A stretch of DNA of 32,346 bases from Euprymna scolopes (Eukaryota; Mollusca; Cephalopoda; Sepiida; Sepiolidae), in the NCBI GenBank assembly GCA_024364805.1, contig CM044496.1, positions 112,196,107 to 112,228,452 on the forward strand, in the 5' to 3' direction. The position numbers and the translations under genes were made by a program. Below are positions 10,076 through 20,010 of this stretch, piece after piece; positions within the stretch are counted from its first letter, which is position 1, and every line of letters starts with the position of its first letter. The notes under the pieces are model-generated. The model saw nothing but the letters and a program-made list of their open reading frames with translations, was not told where the DNA came from and ran no database searches.

Positions 10076-10526
10076 TAGTTGTTTAAGGATTCAATTAAAA
10101 ATTTATTCATCTCCATAATATTTATCATGGATTTGCTTGAAGACTTGATAACTCTTCATTAATCAGTGACTACTAAAATAAATAGATGGTTTTAGAGTCT
10201 TTATGTTTTCTGAACAAATAAAGATGTATTTTCATGCATGTTCGCGTGTATTCCAGATAATTTATTATATAAGGTTACAGACTTCTTATGTATATACAAG
10301 CATTCTTACATGGATAAGCAATCCAGACTGTATATTCTTTATAACTTCCTGTATAGTCACTATCTATTTATTTGTTTCCCATCAAGAACAAAACGTGACA
10401 TAAGGCCGTTTCTGACACGGGGAGAACAAGCTCCCCACAAAGGGTTCTTTTGAAGTAGGATAAAATACAAATTGCCTTAGTAAAGAAGGATCTTCCCCAC
10501 ATCGACTAAGGACAAATCATAAGAAC
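10076..10526. other. AT-rich non-coding stretch
   Basis: Two overlapping open frames (10203-10403 and 10238-10453) show no recognisable protein features and no signs of selection that I can judge by eye. Confidence 0.45.
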
Positions 10527-10583
10527 AGAGACTACACTATATGTTATTTAATTTGAATTCATTATTGAGATGAGTATTATTTA

Positions 10584-10888
10584 TTAGTTTATTTTAGTGC
10601 GGATTATTATTCTCATCTTTCTTAGATGTTGTTTCACGATGATTCGGCCAACAATTCCTCTGGCCTTCTTCAGGTGGTAATCGCGACCAGAGGCTTACTT
10701 GGCCCAAAACGTAGTGAGACGCCAACAACTATGGATTGCAGTAATTGCTGAGAATGCAGTTAGGATATTCGCAGTTCCTATCTCGTCGCGGTTACCACCT
10801 GACGAAGGCCAGAGGAATAGTTGGCCGAAACACCGTGAAACAATATCTAAGAAAGATGAAGATAATAGTCCGCAATAAAATAAATTAA
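10584..10888. mobile_element. Short foldback element flanked by 12-bp direct repeats
   Basis: Arms at 10584-10690 and 10785-10888 are inverted copies of each other over about 100 bp, with shared blocks CATCTTTCTTAGAT, TTGTTTCACG, TTCGGCCAAC, ATTCCTCTGGCCTTC and TCAGGTGGTAA. About 95 bp of unrelated sequence separates them. The 12-mer AGAGACTACACT occurs at 10527-10538 and again at 10890-10901. The second copy abuts the right arm, and the first lies 45 bp from the left arm, so the pair may be a target-site duplication of an element spanning 10539-10889. Each arm, read outward, carries CTGA(C/A)GAAGGCC..GGCCGAA, a motif common in Penelope-type terminal repeats. No protein is encoded. Confidence 0.75.
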
Positions 10889-10901
10889 TAGAGACTACAC
10901 T

Positions 10902-12109
10902 GTTAAAAATTTATATTTTTTTTCTGAATAATTACAAAATAAATTAGGCCCTAAGCCATTGAAAAGTGTTAGGGGATCTCTGGTCATCTTTGCCACTGTA
11001 GCTTATATATGCTGATTATTTTCCTAGTTGATATTTGTTAAAACAATAATGCCGTAGTCAATTCAGGGGCCGTCTTACTTGTGATTTCCAAACCGATAAT
11101 ATTTTACTTATATTACCCTAAATAAATAAATAAATAAATATTTTTTGTTAAAATAATTTCATTGTCATGAAGTGTGGCTAAAACAAAACATATAAATTGA
11201 TAATGTTGGATCTTCCCAACTCTTTTCTAAATGGTACACCGCTCACTGTTTCTCACCTTGATAGGAAGCGCAATCAAGAAAGTCGGTATCTAATTGAGTT
11301 GGGAATCTAGATGGGAAAAGAAGTACGGTGTAGAAGTTGAGAATTATGAAATGTCCTTTCAAGATGAATGCAATTTAGAGAAGTAAAGGCGCAAAAGCAA
11401 AAAAAAACTGGGGAGCGTACCTCCTGAGGGTTTTCTATCAGGGGGGGGGTATTCACTCGCCTAGCTAAGAAACTAAAAAGTTAACTTAAAGGGTCTGAGG
11501 TCCAACAGGATTAGAAACCGCGTGCGCTATGCTCAAGCCTGGAACACGCTGACTCCTCTGTGTACACACAAGCTTGCGATTTTAATCCATCTCTTTTCAA
11601 AAGCTGCTGAATATAATCTTTTCCTATCACATCTAATCTGTACCTTCAATTGGTGTGTAAAGAATCCGATCAGATCTTGATAAGCAAAACATTCAAAGCC
11701 TGTTCTCGTTCAGACGCTACGTCCACACCACCGTTCTCGCTCTGCGAGAAACAATATCCGTTTCAACCTGTCCCATTGCGGTCAAACGTTGTGCATGATG
11801 AAGGATTCTTAGTCCAACGGTCAAGTCTTTTTCTCTTTTTCTCCTTCGCTTACAGATATCCACATAATACCGCACTCGTTACACTCTTTTACGTTAGAGA
11901 AACACGTTAAATTTTATATTTCGGTATTCAAGTAAGAGAAATTGCAAATAGGGTCGAGTTGAGTGCGTTTCAGCTTTTCACTTTCAACCGAATAACAGAA
12001 ATCGAATCTGCTAATGTTTCGCTGGCGTGACATTTACATGATCTCGCTTTAAATCTCTTAGTTCCGCATTTTAACTTCTCATCTTTATGTAGCAACTATC
12101 AGATGGATC
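10902..12109. other. Non-coding stretch
   Basis: No recognised gene. (AAAT)n lies at about 11124-11140 and a G9 run at 11444-11452. The frame at 11650-11910 (+, 86 codons) has no domain I recognise. Confidence 0.45.
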
Positions 12110-12178
12110 TGACGTTTCCCGGGATCGAATGACGATCAACAAATGGTTCAAACACGCATATTTTTATTGTCATCAAAA
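12110..12178 (+). repeat. Dispersed repeat fragment, partner of 917-982
   Basis: Same ordered blocks as the copy near the window start (CGTTTCCCGGG, GAATGA, AACAAAT, TTCAAAC, TGTCATCAAA). Family unknown. Confidence 0.6.
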
Positions 12179-12242
12179 CCAGTGAAATCGAAATTTTAAA
12201 ACCAAATCGATTGATAACATGTTCTCTAAATCTTGTGTATGA

Positions 12243-12473
12243 CTCCTTTTACAAAGGAGTTATCACTTATCAAGACCCGGAGGTCACTCGACGATAAGTG
12301 TTAATGAGTGTACAGTAGTCAATGGGACAATATCATAGTAATCGTTAGTAGTGGAGATTTGGTAAATTAGATTATTTAAGGCTCATCAAGAATTTGGTTA
12401 CGTTGGACTTGAAGTCGATAAAATTGTAGTCAGCAGGCAATATACTTTAACGATAGCAGGCAAACGGAAGAGA
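12243..12473 (-). mobile_element. Tail of a second Jockey-like LINE copy
   Basis: On the minus strand this matches the last codons and 3' UTR of the LINE at 5104-7568. The first match is CTTCCGTTTGCCTGCT against 7355-7371. GACTACAAT, CCAACGTAA, TTCTTGATG, ACTAACGATTA and TTGACTACTGTACACTC follow in the same order. The copy is strongly 5'-truncated, keeping about 230 bp. A short inverted repeat (GACTCCTTT..AAAGGAGT, 12241-12260) sits at its 3' edge. It lies directly against the mariner copy at 12475. Confidence 0.85.
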
Positions 12474-12474
12474 G

Positions 12475-13118
12475 GTCTACATGCTTTTTTTTGTGTTGTG
12501 GCAGGTCATGTTTGTTATGTTCTCGACATATCACCAAACGAAGTAGTCGAGCGGGTTCAAGTCGGGAGAGAAGGATGGCCTGTGATGGAAGGGTACACAG
12601 TCGTTTCACTCTTTCTGAAGCCAAGCCTAGGTATCTTTGGACTTGCGAGCTGGCGCCGAGTATGGCTGCCACAACCAGGGTCTGCCAGTGGCTACCTGAT
12701 TGCACCAGAGGTTACTCGCCGTCTTCAGCACATCCACGTACACTTTAGTGTCAACTTTCTAGCCGACTTTGAAGATGTAAGTTAGCATGAAATGGTCCTC
12801 ACTTGAAACCACACCAAAAATCCATAATTGTGGCTGGAAACTTTGGTTTCATAACCCTGGGCACGCTCCTCTTATGCGTGATAATCCGCTAACGCATTTT
12901 GAGGCGGCTGGCGATGGTCCTGTTGTCATAACTTTGATCCCGTCTAGCTCGTGTAAGATTCTGCCACTTTCAGACATGATATGAGGCTCATGTCGCTCGT
13001 GTACTTTGTGCACAACTGGGCCACTAGTAGATCGTGTGCAACCAAAAATGAAAACCGGTTTTTCATCGAAGGGAAATGGAATGTCGTCTTTTCTATTGCG
13101 ACAATTTTATCGTTCCAC
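12475..13118 (-). mobile_element. Mariner-type transposon copy 1, 3'-truncated
   Basis: A Tc1/mariner-superfamily DNA transposon fossil that moved by cut-and-paste. Minus-strand translation gives, in different frames, VPRVMKPKFPATIMDF (about 12860), SSEDHFML, VYVDVLKTASNLWCNQ, ATGRPWLWQ, SAPARKSKDT and finally SPDLNPLDYFVW (about 12560), which holds the last catalytic aspartate. This C-terminal order is typical of mariner transposases. The right border carries GCGACAATTTTATCGTTCCAC (13098-13118), which matches the terminal inverted repeat of copy 2. The opposite end is missing, because the sequence meets the LINE tail at about 12473. Several stops and frame changes make it inactive. Confidence 0.85.
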
Positions 13119-13860
13119 CCTGCATCATTGATTTATTTTGTGATTTACCTTCGCTATGTAATAGTGATACATTTTGCTATTGTTTCTATCTGCAATACTG
13201 AAAGTCTCCTTTTGCCTACTTCGGCAATGCTTATCTCGAACAGTGATTACATTTTACTGGCTTAAATAGAGTAAAGACAAAATGTCTATCGTGATAAGAA
13301 CAACCCGTATAGAGTAAAAATAATTGTTCTGATTTAAGTAATCAGGGAATAGAACACGCCATCAAAATGTCGTTACTGATTACAATTATCGGTCTCTGGA
13401 GAGTTAACAGAAATTCTGCCTTTCATATTACCTGTAAAAATGGCGCCAGGACGTTGAATTTTCAATAATGCATTATACTCTACAAAAGTAATCACATACT
13501 ATGAGAATATGTTCATGGTAAGATTGATTCGCTAAATTTGTGGTAACAATTACAATCCTTATACTCATAATTTCTCTCCACGAATCAATAAGCACATTAC
13601 ACTCCCCCCAAAAAAGAGATGCAGTCTATATATAAATCGGGGAAGGTAATATGAAATTAGTCCCATTGTTACAAGAAAAAGAGCCCTTTTCTTGTAACTA
13701 AGAAAACATTAGATAGACCGAGATTCGAACCTTGAGGCAAGGTTCAGAAATAGATTCAGAAAGGAATTCACATTGTTCAGTCTCACATAAAATAGTTTAC
13801 TGATGTTGTTGTAAAAGGAATTTCAATTCTCGACAAAATTTCTTCAAAATAATACACAAA
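13119..13860. other. Non-coding stretch with one hairpin
   Basis: No gene recognised. It contains a 12-bp hairpin (13668-13698) and, on the minus strand at about 13724-13734, a GGTTCGAATC sequence like a polymerase III B box with no tRNA fold around it. Confidence 0.5.
13668..13698. repeat. Perfect 12-bp inverted repeat, 7-nt loop
   Basis: GTTACAAGAAAA at 13668-13679 pairs exactly with TTTTCTTGTAAC at 13687-13698. No neighbouring gene suggests a role. Confidence 0.85.
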
Positions 13861-14101
13861 AGGCCAAGAAAAAGCTGTATTAATTTGCTCCCCCACCGAG
13901 CAAATTAAGCACAAGGACGATTTTTAATGTGAGGAGTGAAGGGGAAATGGAGACCAATTTCCCGGGAGTAGGGGAGTTGGATAGTGACAATTGGTATGAA
14001 GGGTTGCCCCTACATTGACCAAGGTTTTATATGTGGGGCTGCCCCAACATATGGTCATTGATTGCAGTATCTGCCGGAACAGATACTACACTTTGATCTT
14101 C
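13861..14101 (-). repeat. Single U2-headed repeat unit, outside any foldback element
   Basis: This is one full unit of the family arrayed at 8677-9221, in reverse orientation. It shares GAGCAAATTA, GCACAAGG, TTTTTAATGTGAGGAGTGAA, GGGGAAATGG, GGGAGTTGGATAGTGACAAT, the GGTTGCCCCTAC block and CATATGTGGGG. It starts at AAAGGCCAAG (end of a U2 stem-loop I) and ends at CAGATACTACACTTTGATCT (start of a U2 head), so the unit borders fall inside the U2 segment. The inverted arms are absent. Confidence 0.8.
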
Positions 14102-14145
14102 ATATTTAATTTATTTCGTTTAAAGAAAAAATACAATTAAAAAAA

Positions 14146-14262
14146 TTCCAACTACTACACTTTGATCTTGACCAAAAGGCCAAGAAAAAGCTTAAAAAGC
14201 TAAGAAAAGTATGTATTAACAACAGATCTTTGATTTTAACCAAAAAGGCCAAGCACAAGTGT
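14146..14262 (-). repeat. Two more U2-like heads
   Basis: ACTACTACACTTTGATCTTG then ACCAAAAGGCCAAGAAAAAG (14149-14187) is a clean U2 stem-loop I plus branch-point region on the minus strand. A weaker version, CTTTGATTTTAACCAAAAAG then GCCAAGCACAAG, lies at 14228-14260. Neither is followed by the rest of the unit of about 250 bp. Confidence 0.72.
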
Positions 14263-14330
14263 TACGGACAGACCAACCGACCGAGCGACCGACGGAGTGA
14301 CTTATAGAGTCGCTTGCACGCGACTAAAAA
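14263..14330. repeat. (CCGA)n-like run and terminal hairpin
   Basis: Imperfect ACCGACCGAGCGACCGACGG repeats lead into GACTTATAGAGTCGC, TTGCAC and GCGACT. The AGTCGC/GCGACT pair forms a 6-bp hairpin followed by CTAAAA. It resembles the end of a mobile element attached to the U2 heads on its left, but I cannot name the family. Confidence 0.45.
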
Positions 14331-15041
14331 CAAATTATAAAAAGTAATTAAATATCTGTAATGGAAATAGTCACATGCCTGTTATCAAAGTATAGTTAGT
14401 GCCACGTGAGGAGGGTTTTACTACGTTTGCAAAGAATATTTCAAAGCGAAATTCTTAGTCACCTTTTGATCCATTGACTAAGTAAAAAAACATATTTTCA
14501 ACCACAGAGAAAAAAGGATACACGATGTAATATCACAAAATAAATGAATAGAGAAAAAATAAAGAAGAGGAAAAACAAAGTAATGTTATGAAATGTCTCA
14601 TTATACATTTTCCTAATGTCTGTCTGTCCTTGGGTGTGTATATGTGTGTGTGACGCGGTTTATCTCAGCCTACAGGCAACCCACCCATGCAAGTAAGGTA
14701 CCAAAATGAAGCTTGTGACCTGTTAGAGAATGGATTGAGAAAGAGGGGGATGTGTGTAAATTATATGTAGACACGTTTACAGGAAGTGAAGGTCAGCTGA
14801 TCGGATGAGTGTGAGTCACATGATCGGGTTAGCTGAATCGAAGAGATTGGTTTTAGATAGGAGACGACGGACGGCTTAACAGTCGTTCCCTTCCCTTCAC
14901 TGGGGGTACGCTGGCGTGTACCACTCAGGCCGGAGATTCACTTCCATCCTTCTGCGGTCCACATCTGAAAGGTGAATAAAAAACTATAAAACCAATTGAT
15001 CGTTTGGAATGATAAATCTTCGTCCCAAAACAGGTACCACA
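14331..15041. other. Non-coding stretch with a GC-richer block
   Basis: 14640-14985 is clearly less AT-rich than its surroundings, has short TG-rich runs at its left and an AATAAA at about 14975. It could be a solitary terminal repeat of a retroelement, but I found no second copy and no firm borders. Confidence 0.35.
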
Positions 15042-15780
15042 ACAGGAATTGCTTTCTTTAAGTATCACACCGTCAAAATTCTCAACAAAAAGATGAAACT
15101 GTCTTTCAGGAAGGCATAAGTTCAGTTATCATAACAATGCAATTCGCAATCCCATCTGACTTATTCGTACCAAATACAAAAAAAAGTAGGAGGCAGTACT
15201 TTTGAATGCACCTCCTATAAAAACCATGTTTGGAAATTGTTTCTATAATAACACGGTGCGTCCATTTATTTATTTTATTTCCAAGAAAATGTCCGCCATG
15301 AAGTTGATATTTTAGTTTTGTAAATGCCATTGAATTAATTAAAAATGTGAACGACACCGAAAACTTTTCGATATTTAAATAAATGTAAACAGAATATTCC
15401 TACGTTAATTCTAAATTCAATAAAAGAATAGTAATATAATTTGTTAGTACGTGGTGTATTTAGATATAAAAACACTTGAATTGTAGTGTATACAGATTTT
15501 TAGAATTGCACGTTAAATATTTTCATAACAAAAATCAAATCTGTCTGAAATATTTAAGGTTGAAGATCGAACAGTCATAGACTGTTATTATATTACTTTG
15601 ACGTCCCAAATAGTTTGCTTTTTTTTTGAAAAAATTATTAACCAAAAATTACATTATGCAAAATAAAGTTTGAACATTCTTTTTACAGAGAACTTACATG
15701 ATTTCTTTTTAATGAAAACCAACAACCACTTTGAATGAAAGATGTATTTAATATTTAATAATATGATTATAAAGAGTTTT
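15042..15780 (+). repeat. Old tandem segmental duplication, copy A
   Basis: The segment aligns along its length with 16148-17135. Shared blocks in order include TTACACCGTC-like TCACACCGTC, AAGATGAAA, GCAAT(T/C)..CAATCCC, ATTTATTTATT, ATGAAGTTG, ATGCCATTGAATTA, ATATTTAAATAAAT, AACAGAATAT, GCACGTTAAATATTTTCATA, TGTCTGAAATAT, AAGGTTGAAGAT, AAAATAAA and GAACTTACATGAT. Identity looks like roughly 70-75 per cent by eye, so the duplication is old. No protein frame is shared, and the two copies differ by many small gaps. A pyrimidine-rich TTTTACAG just before GAACTTACATGAT is kept in both and looks like a 3' splice site, although this may be chance. Confidence 0.82.
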
Positions 15781-16147
15781 CATTTAATCTAAGGGCGATA
15801 ATGTTAAAACCTTTATTATGCAATAGATTCCGCATTGTTCTCGCTGGTTGCCATGTTTGTTTTCATGAAAAGAAAAGACAGATACTAAATCGTTATCCTC
15901 TCCTTATGTTTATTATAAACCAATGTAAACTTCTAAAAATAATCCGCTAGACACTATTACAAAACACTTCATTATTGAAAATACAAAAGTGGTTATCAAT
16001 TGAAGCCTCGTAATTTTAACTTAAAACGTCTAAGAGCTACGGGGAGAGTGGCGGTACCATAAAAATGAGCGGGCAATTTATTTTTCTACATAATCATCAC
16101 CATTCTTCAATGCACTTTTGCATCTCCGCTATTGACGCTCGTCTCTG

Positions 16148-17135
16148 GCAGGAAATGTATTCTTTAAAGTCTTACACCGTCAATATCTTAAATAGAAAGA
16201 TGAAATGTTCTTGTCATGAATGCATATGAACTCCAGATACTATAACAGTGCAATTTTCAATCCCCTTTGCGAAATAAAAAAAAACAATGAGAAGATACTT
16301 AGAAATGCCTCCGTTTAGTATCGAAAGACAAAGGGTACCCCCTGTAGGGGCAGCTGCGCGTCTAATTTTGTGGCAAGGGTTGTGCAACCTCCAACAACAC
16401 ATCTCCTGAATCGGCACTGCTTGAGTCCAATGGCAAGACGAAATCCAGGATGACTGGCCACAATATCGAGATAGGCGGAGAGCACCTACAACACCTGGAT
16501 GTCCCAAATAATCACCCGTCTGTTATTGGCCATGATCATCGTTGCTTATCCTAACAGGGTACACCTATTTATTTATTCCATCACTAAGATAATGTTTGCA
16601 ATGAAGTTGTTATTTCTGTTTTGAAATGCCATTGAATTATAAGAATTTGAACAGTACCGGAACCTTTCGTATATTTAAATAAATTAAAACAGAATATCCC
16701 TGCGTCAATTCTTAAGAAAATAAAAGAATTATAATAAAAGTTTTTATACGTGTGGAGTTTTAAATATATAAAATACCTCTTGAAACCGCAGTCTACACAG
16801 AGTTTCAGAATAGCACGTTAAATATTTTCATATTTAAAATTAGATTTGTCTGAAATATGTAAGGTTGAAGATTGAACGTAAATTTAATGTATACTCACTA
16901 GCGACCATGAACAATGTTATTTCGTTACGTTCCAAATATTTTGTTCTGTTTTCCTAATTTACTAAGCTAAATTGCATTACCCAAAATAAAATTCGAACCT
17001 ATTTTACAGAAAGAACTTACATGATATTCTTTTAAATGAGAACATTAAATTAGCAACAATAAAAACATTTTAGAGGAAAGCGAAAAAATAACGTCTATGA
17101 AGGAAATGTATTTAATCTATATAAATTATAAAAGT
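16148..17135 (+). repeat. Old tandem segmental duplication, copy B, interrupted by a SINE
   Basis: Second copy of the 15042-15780 segment, same orientation, starting about 1.1 kb further on. It is longer because a 5S-headed SINE sits inside it at about 16312-16525; on either side the alignment with copy A resumes (CAATCCC to the left, CTATTTATTTATT to the right). Copy A lacks the SINE, so the SINE arrived after the duplication. Confidence 0.8.
16312..16525 (-). mobile_element. 5S-rRNA-headed SINE, 5'-truncated copy
   Basis: On the minus strand it starts with the 3' part of a 5S rRNA, GGGTGATTATTTGGGACATC then CAGGTGTTGTAGGTGCT (compare 5S: GGGTGACCGCCTGGGAATAC, CGGGTGCTGTAGGCTT). A body shared with 24861-25010 follows: GCTCTCCGC, CCAGTC, CCTG, GATTCAG, GGAGGTTGCACAACCCTTGC and CACAAAATTAG, with the end near CCCCTACAGGGGGTACC. 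There is no protein and no long A tail. The front of the 5S head is missing. Confidence 0.8.
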
Positions 17136-17908
17136 GACCTTGGTTGTCTGCAGAGCTGTTTCTGACAAACTGCTTCGTATATTTTTGGTCTTCAGATTTG
17201 GAAATTGATATATGTAGTATTCGGACATGTGTAACGAAACGTGTTTAGTTTCTCACTAGAAAAATAGCTCCTAAGGCAGCAAAATTCTTTACATATGCGC
17301 AAATACATATTTATACGTTTAACTGCGTTAATTTGCCACGATTTATATCCACGTGTCATTAGCTAAGGTAGAAAGGAATACTGCTAGAGAGCTAAACATT
17401 TTGTTTAAATTCTACCTGGCGTTACCCAAGTTTTATTTTTTAACTTTCAAAATTCCTACTATATATAGTGGACAATATAGTAATCAATAAAGAATCGTCT
17501 CTATCATTATACGTACTACATATGCATTAATTTAAATATCATACTAAAAAGTATTAACAACCGGGATACACCGGTTAGATTTAAAGTAAATTAAAATTTT
17601 ATTGAATAATAAAATTTAAACAAACAACAATAAATTGAACGAATAAGTGGACGTACTATTATAGGCCTATGTTATATTCGAGCATTACTTGAAATGTGAG
17701 GATGGAATTGATCAGAAAATAAATATAATATTGTCGTTTGCTTTATATTCTGAAAAAAAAAAGAATGGACCATTTATGAAATATATCTAAGTCCTATTAT
17801 TGCAATGAAATATTCATACTCTAAAAACTAAAAACGTGAAAAAATTGGTGTATATGTTATAATTCAATGGACGCTTAGTTTTATGCAATCGACATTTTTA
17901 ATATACAA
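17136..17908. other. AT-rich non-coding stretch
   Basis: Nothing recognisable in either strand. Confidence 0.5.
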
Positions 17909-18697
17909 TGTGTAACGATACAATTATCGCCCTGCAAAAAGATGACGATTCCATTTCCGTTTGATAAAAACTGGTTTTCTATTTTTGTTGCAGACTATCT
18001 ACTAATTGACCTGTTGTGTACAAATCTCCACGGCGTCGGGAGCCTGAAAGTGACACAATTTTAAACGAGCTAGATCCGAAATGCGCCTCTGTAGAACTTA
18101 TTCTCTCTACTGGTCCAAATGGTGACAACAGAACCATTGACAGCACCCTCAAAATGCACCGCTGGATTGCCACTAATAACAAGAACGTGCCAAGAGTGAT
18201 AAAAGCAAACTTTCTGGCCACGATTATGGGTTATGGTGTGTTTTTAATGAGTGTCACAACTCCAAAGAGGCCTTCGATGTAGCAATAAGACTCGGCGCCG
18301 GCTCACAAGTTCAAAGAACCAGGACTTGGCTTCAACAGGAGTGCTACAACTGTGTCTTCTCTCCCTGGCCCCTGTTTCTCACACAACGGAACCCGCTGGG
18401 CTACTTTGTTTGGTCATACATCGAGAACATCACCACCATGACCTCCCGCAACACCAAAACTAGCCTGATTGCAACCATCCGCCGAGTATTCGTCCAGCTC
18501 ATGTATTCCAAGCTTGTGGAAAAGGCATGCTCCTTGGCCCGAAACCGTATCGAGGCAGTGATTGAGGCTGAAGGCAGTTACATTAAGAAGATGTCAGCTA
18601 CTATATAATCGCATATCATGAATTACTTTTCAATAAAGCTTTTAAAATATACTTGCAGCACCGTTTTCTGTAGGGCGACATTTTTATCGTTCCACTA
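17909..18697 (+). mobile_element. Mariner-type transposon copy 2 with both TIRs
   Basis: Terminal inverted repeats of about 32 bp can be read at both ends: TGTAACGATACAATTATCGC then CCTGCAAAAA at 17911-17940, and TTTTCTGTAGGGCGACATTT then TTATCGTTCCAC at 18666-18697. Between them is a transposase remnant of the same family as 12475-13118. At about 790 bp it is short for a mariner of about 1.3 kb. The front half of the transposase is absent, and compared with copy 1 a further stretch of about 120 bp is missing near 18270. The right TIR is followed by TATA, in line with insertion at TA. Confidence 0.88.
18016..18607 (+). pseudogene. Mariner transposase remnant (DDxD type)
   Basis: The first frame (18016-18282) includes DNRTIDSTLKMHRWI and VPRVIKANFLATIMGYGVF, the block that in relatives reads VPRVMKTKFPATVMVFGVV. 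A second frame (about 18398-18607) runs NPLGYFVWSYIENITTMT, NTKTSLIATIRRVF, LVEKACSLARNRIEAVIEAE and GSYIKKMSATI, then a stop. In the family the last catalytic residue is the D of NPLDYFVW; here it is G, so this copy could not have been active even with its frame intact. N-terminal DNA-binding helix-turn-helix domains are missing. Confidence 0.88.
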
Positions 18698-19680
18698 TAT
18701 AAAATAATTCTCAGCATTTTCAACATCGTATAGTAACAAGTAATCTGTAAAATTTTAAAACAAATTCATAAAGGAATAAACTTTTATATATATAGTGCAA
18801 TATACTATGCCAAATAAAGCAAAGCTTAATTGTTTATTGCTGAAATAAACAAGCAAACATAACGGCCAACCAAGTATTTTTCTCATACACTTTGACTGAA
18901 CAGCGTAACAAAAAATACAATATTGGACAATGAAAACGTTTGAAATATCAATTACTACCTGTGAAAACAACAAATATATGTTCTACGTTTTATGGTGAAT
19001 TAGAAAACAAAACATAGATGATCTGAAATGCAAATCTTTATTTAAAGAGACATATTAATATCGTCCATTATTAACATTGTTATATTTCAAAATATATACT
19101 CATATTCCAAAAAGGACTGCATAGATTGATTTTATTTGAGATATAAGTTAGAATTTTTCTTAAGAAAATACTGTTTAAATATATGCTACGAATAGTTCCT
19201 AAAATTATATCGTAGAATTTCCCACACGTTTTTGATTACTATAAATGTTTTAAATATATCACTATTTTATTAATAAGAGAAATAGACCAATTTCATTACC
19301 AATAGCATATACAGTTATAGTCACCGAACGTATTCCCTAACCCGAAGCATAGCGCTACCGATACAGTGACAAGGCAAATCAATTCCTTCGCTTTTCTCGT
19401 TTGTGCCTATATATTCTTCGTGCATGTAGTATTTCTTTATTAAGTTTATTTTTCAATCGTTTTTATTTTATTTTATAATCATTGACTTCATTTAATTAAT
19501 AACTATTAAAATTAGTTTCATTTTCGTTTTTAAAGAATTATTAAAATACTTTCTAAAATCTTTGAAAACTATTTCGAGAATATTATGTACTGAATGCGTT
19601 TTTTATGATTTTTAAAGATGTTGTTATTTTGATTTCAATAATTTTATTTGTAGTTTTTGTATCAATAATTTTATTTTTAA
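18698..19680. other. Very AT-rich non-coding stretch
   Basis: No gene or repeat recognised. The minus-strand frame at 18755-18973 (72 codons) is hydrophobic, probably by composition alone. Confidence 0.5.
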
Positions 19681-20010
19681 GAGGTGGGTGTAGTTTGCTT
19701 GAAGCATTGTATAGTATTTAGTCAAATGGAATTGTAGAAGGCGGTACAATGCAGAAGTAACGGAAAGACACAAGCTAAAACAGGTGAGAAATTTATTAAT
19801 ACAACTTATAAATACATGTGTACATATTCATATTTCATATACGCAGTATATTTATATTTGCACAGTGGTTACCTGGGAGAGTCGGTCTGGTGGTATGTCC
19901 GTGTAATATAATATTTCGAGAAAGATCTCTTCGTCAGATGGTTACTTGACTTTGACAAACGTGTAGTTCTAAGCAGTGACTATACCGCAGCAAATCATTG
20001 CCCGGGACTT
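19681..20010 (-). mobile_element. Possible Penelope-like terminal repeat remnant
   Basis: On the minus strand a CTGACGAAGAGATCTTTCTC then GAAAT block (19912-19936) sits between two similar AGTAACCA/GGTAACCA sequences. The CTGANGA-hairpin-GAAA pattern is common in the terminal repeats of Penelope-like retroelements, where it can be part of a hammerhead ribozyme. Here no complementary stem I is visible and no reverse transcriptase is present, so the assignment is tentative. Confidence 0.4.

Noticed and set aside
10785-10888. Hammerhead ribozyme in the foldback arm
   Set aside because: The core-like strands are present, but stem III would leave G at the cleavage site and no stem I complement is seen.
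11650-11910. 86-codon open frame as a gene or exon
   Set aside because: No recognisable motif, and splice signals could not be paired with any neighbour.
12317-12345. Left TIR of mariner copy 1
   Set aside because: The weak match is explained better by the 3' UTR of the LINE tail on the minus strand.
13724-13734. tRNA gene on the minus strand (GGTTCGAATC)
   Set aside because: No box A, anticodon arm or acceptor stem at the proper spacing.
14640-14985. Solitary LTR
   Set aside because: No firm ends, no target duplication and no second copy in the window.
19905-19960. Hammerhead ribozyme on the minus strand
   Set aside because: The sequences around the core are direct rather than inverted copies, so stem I cannot form.
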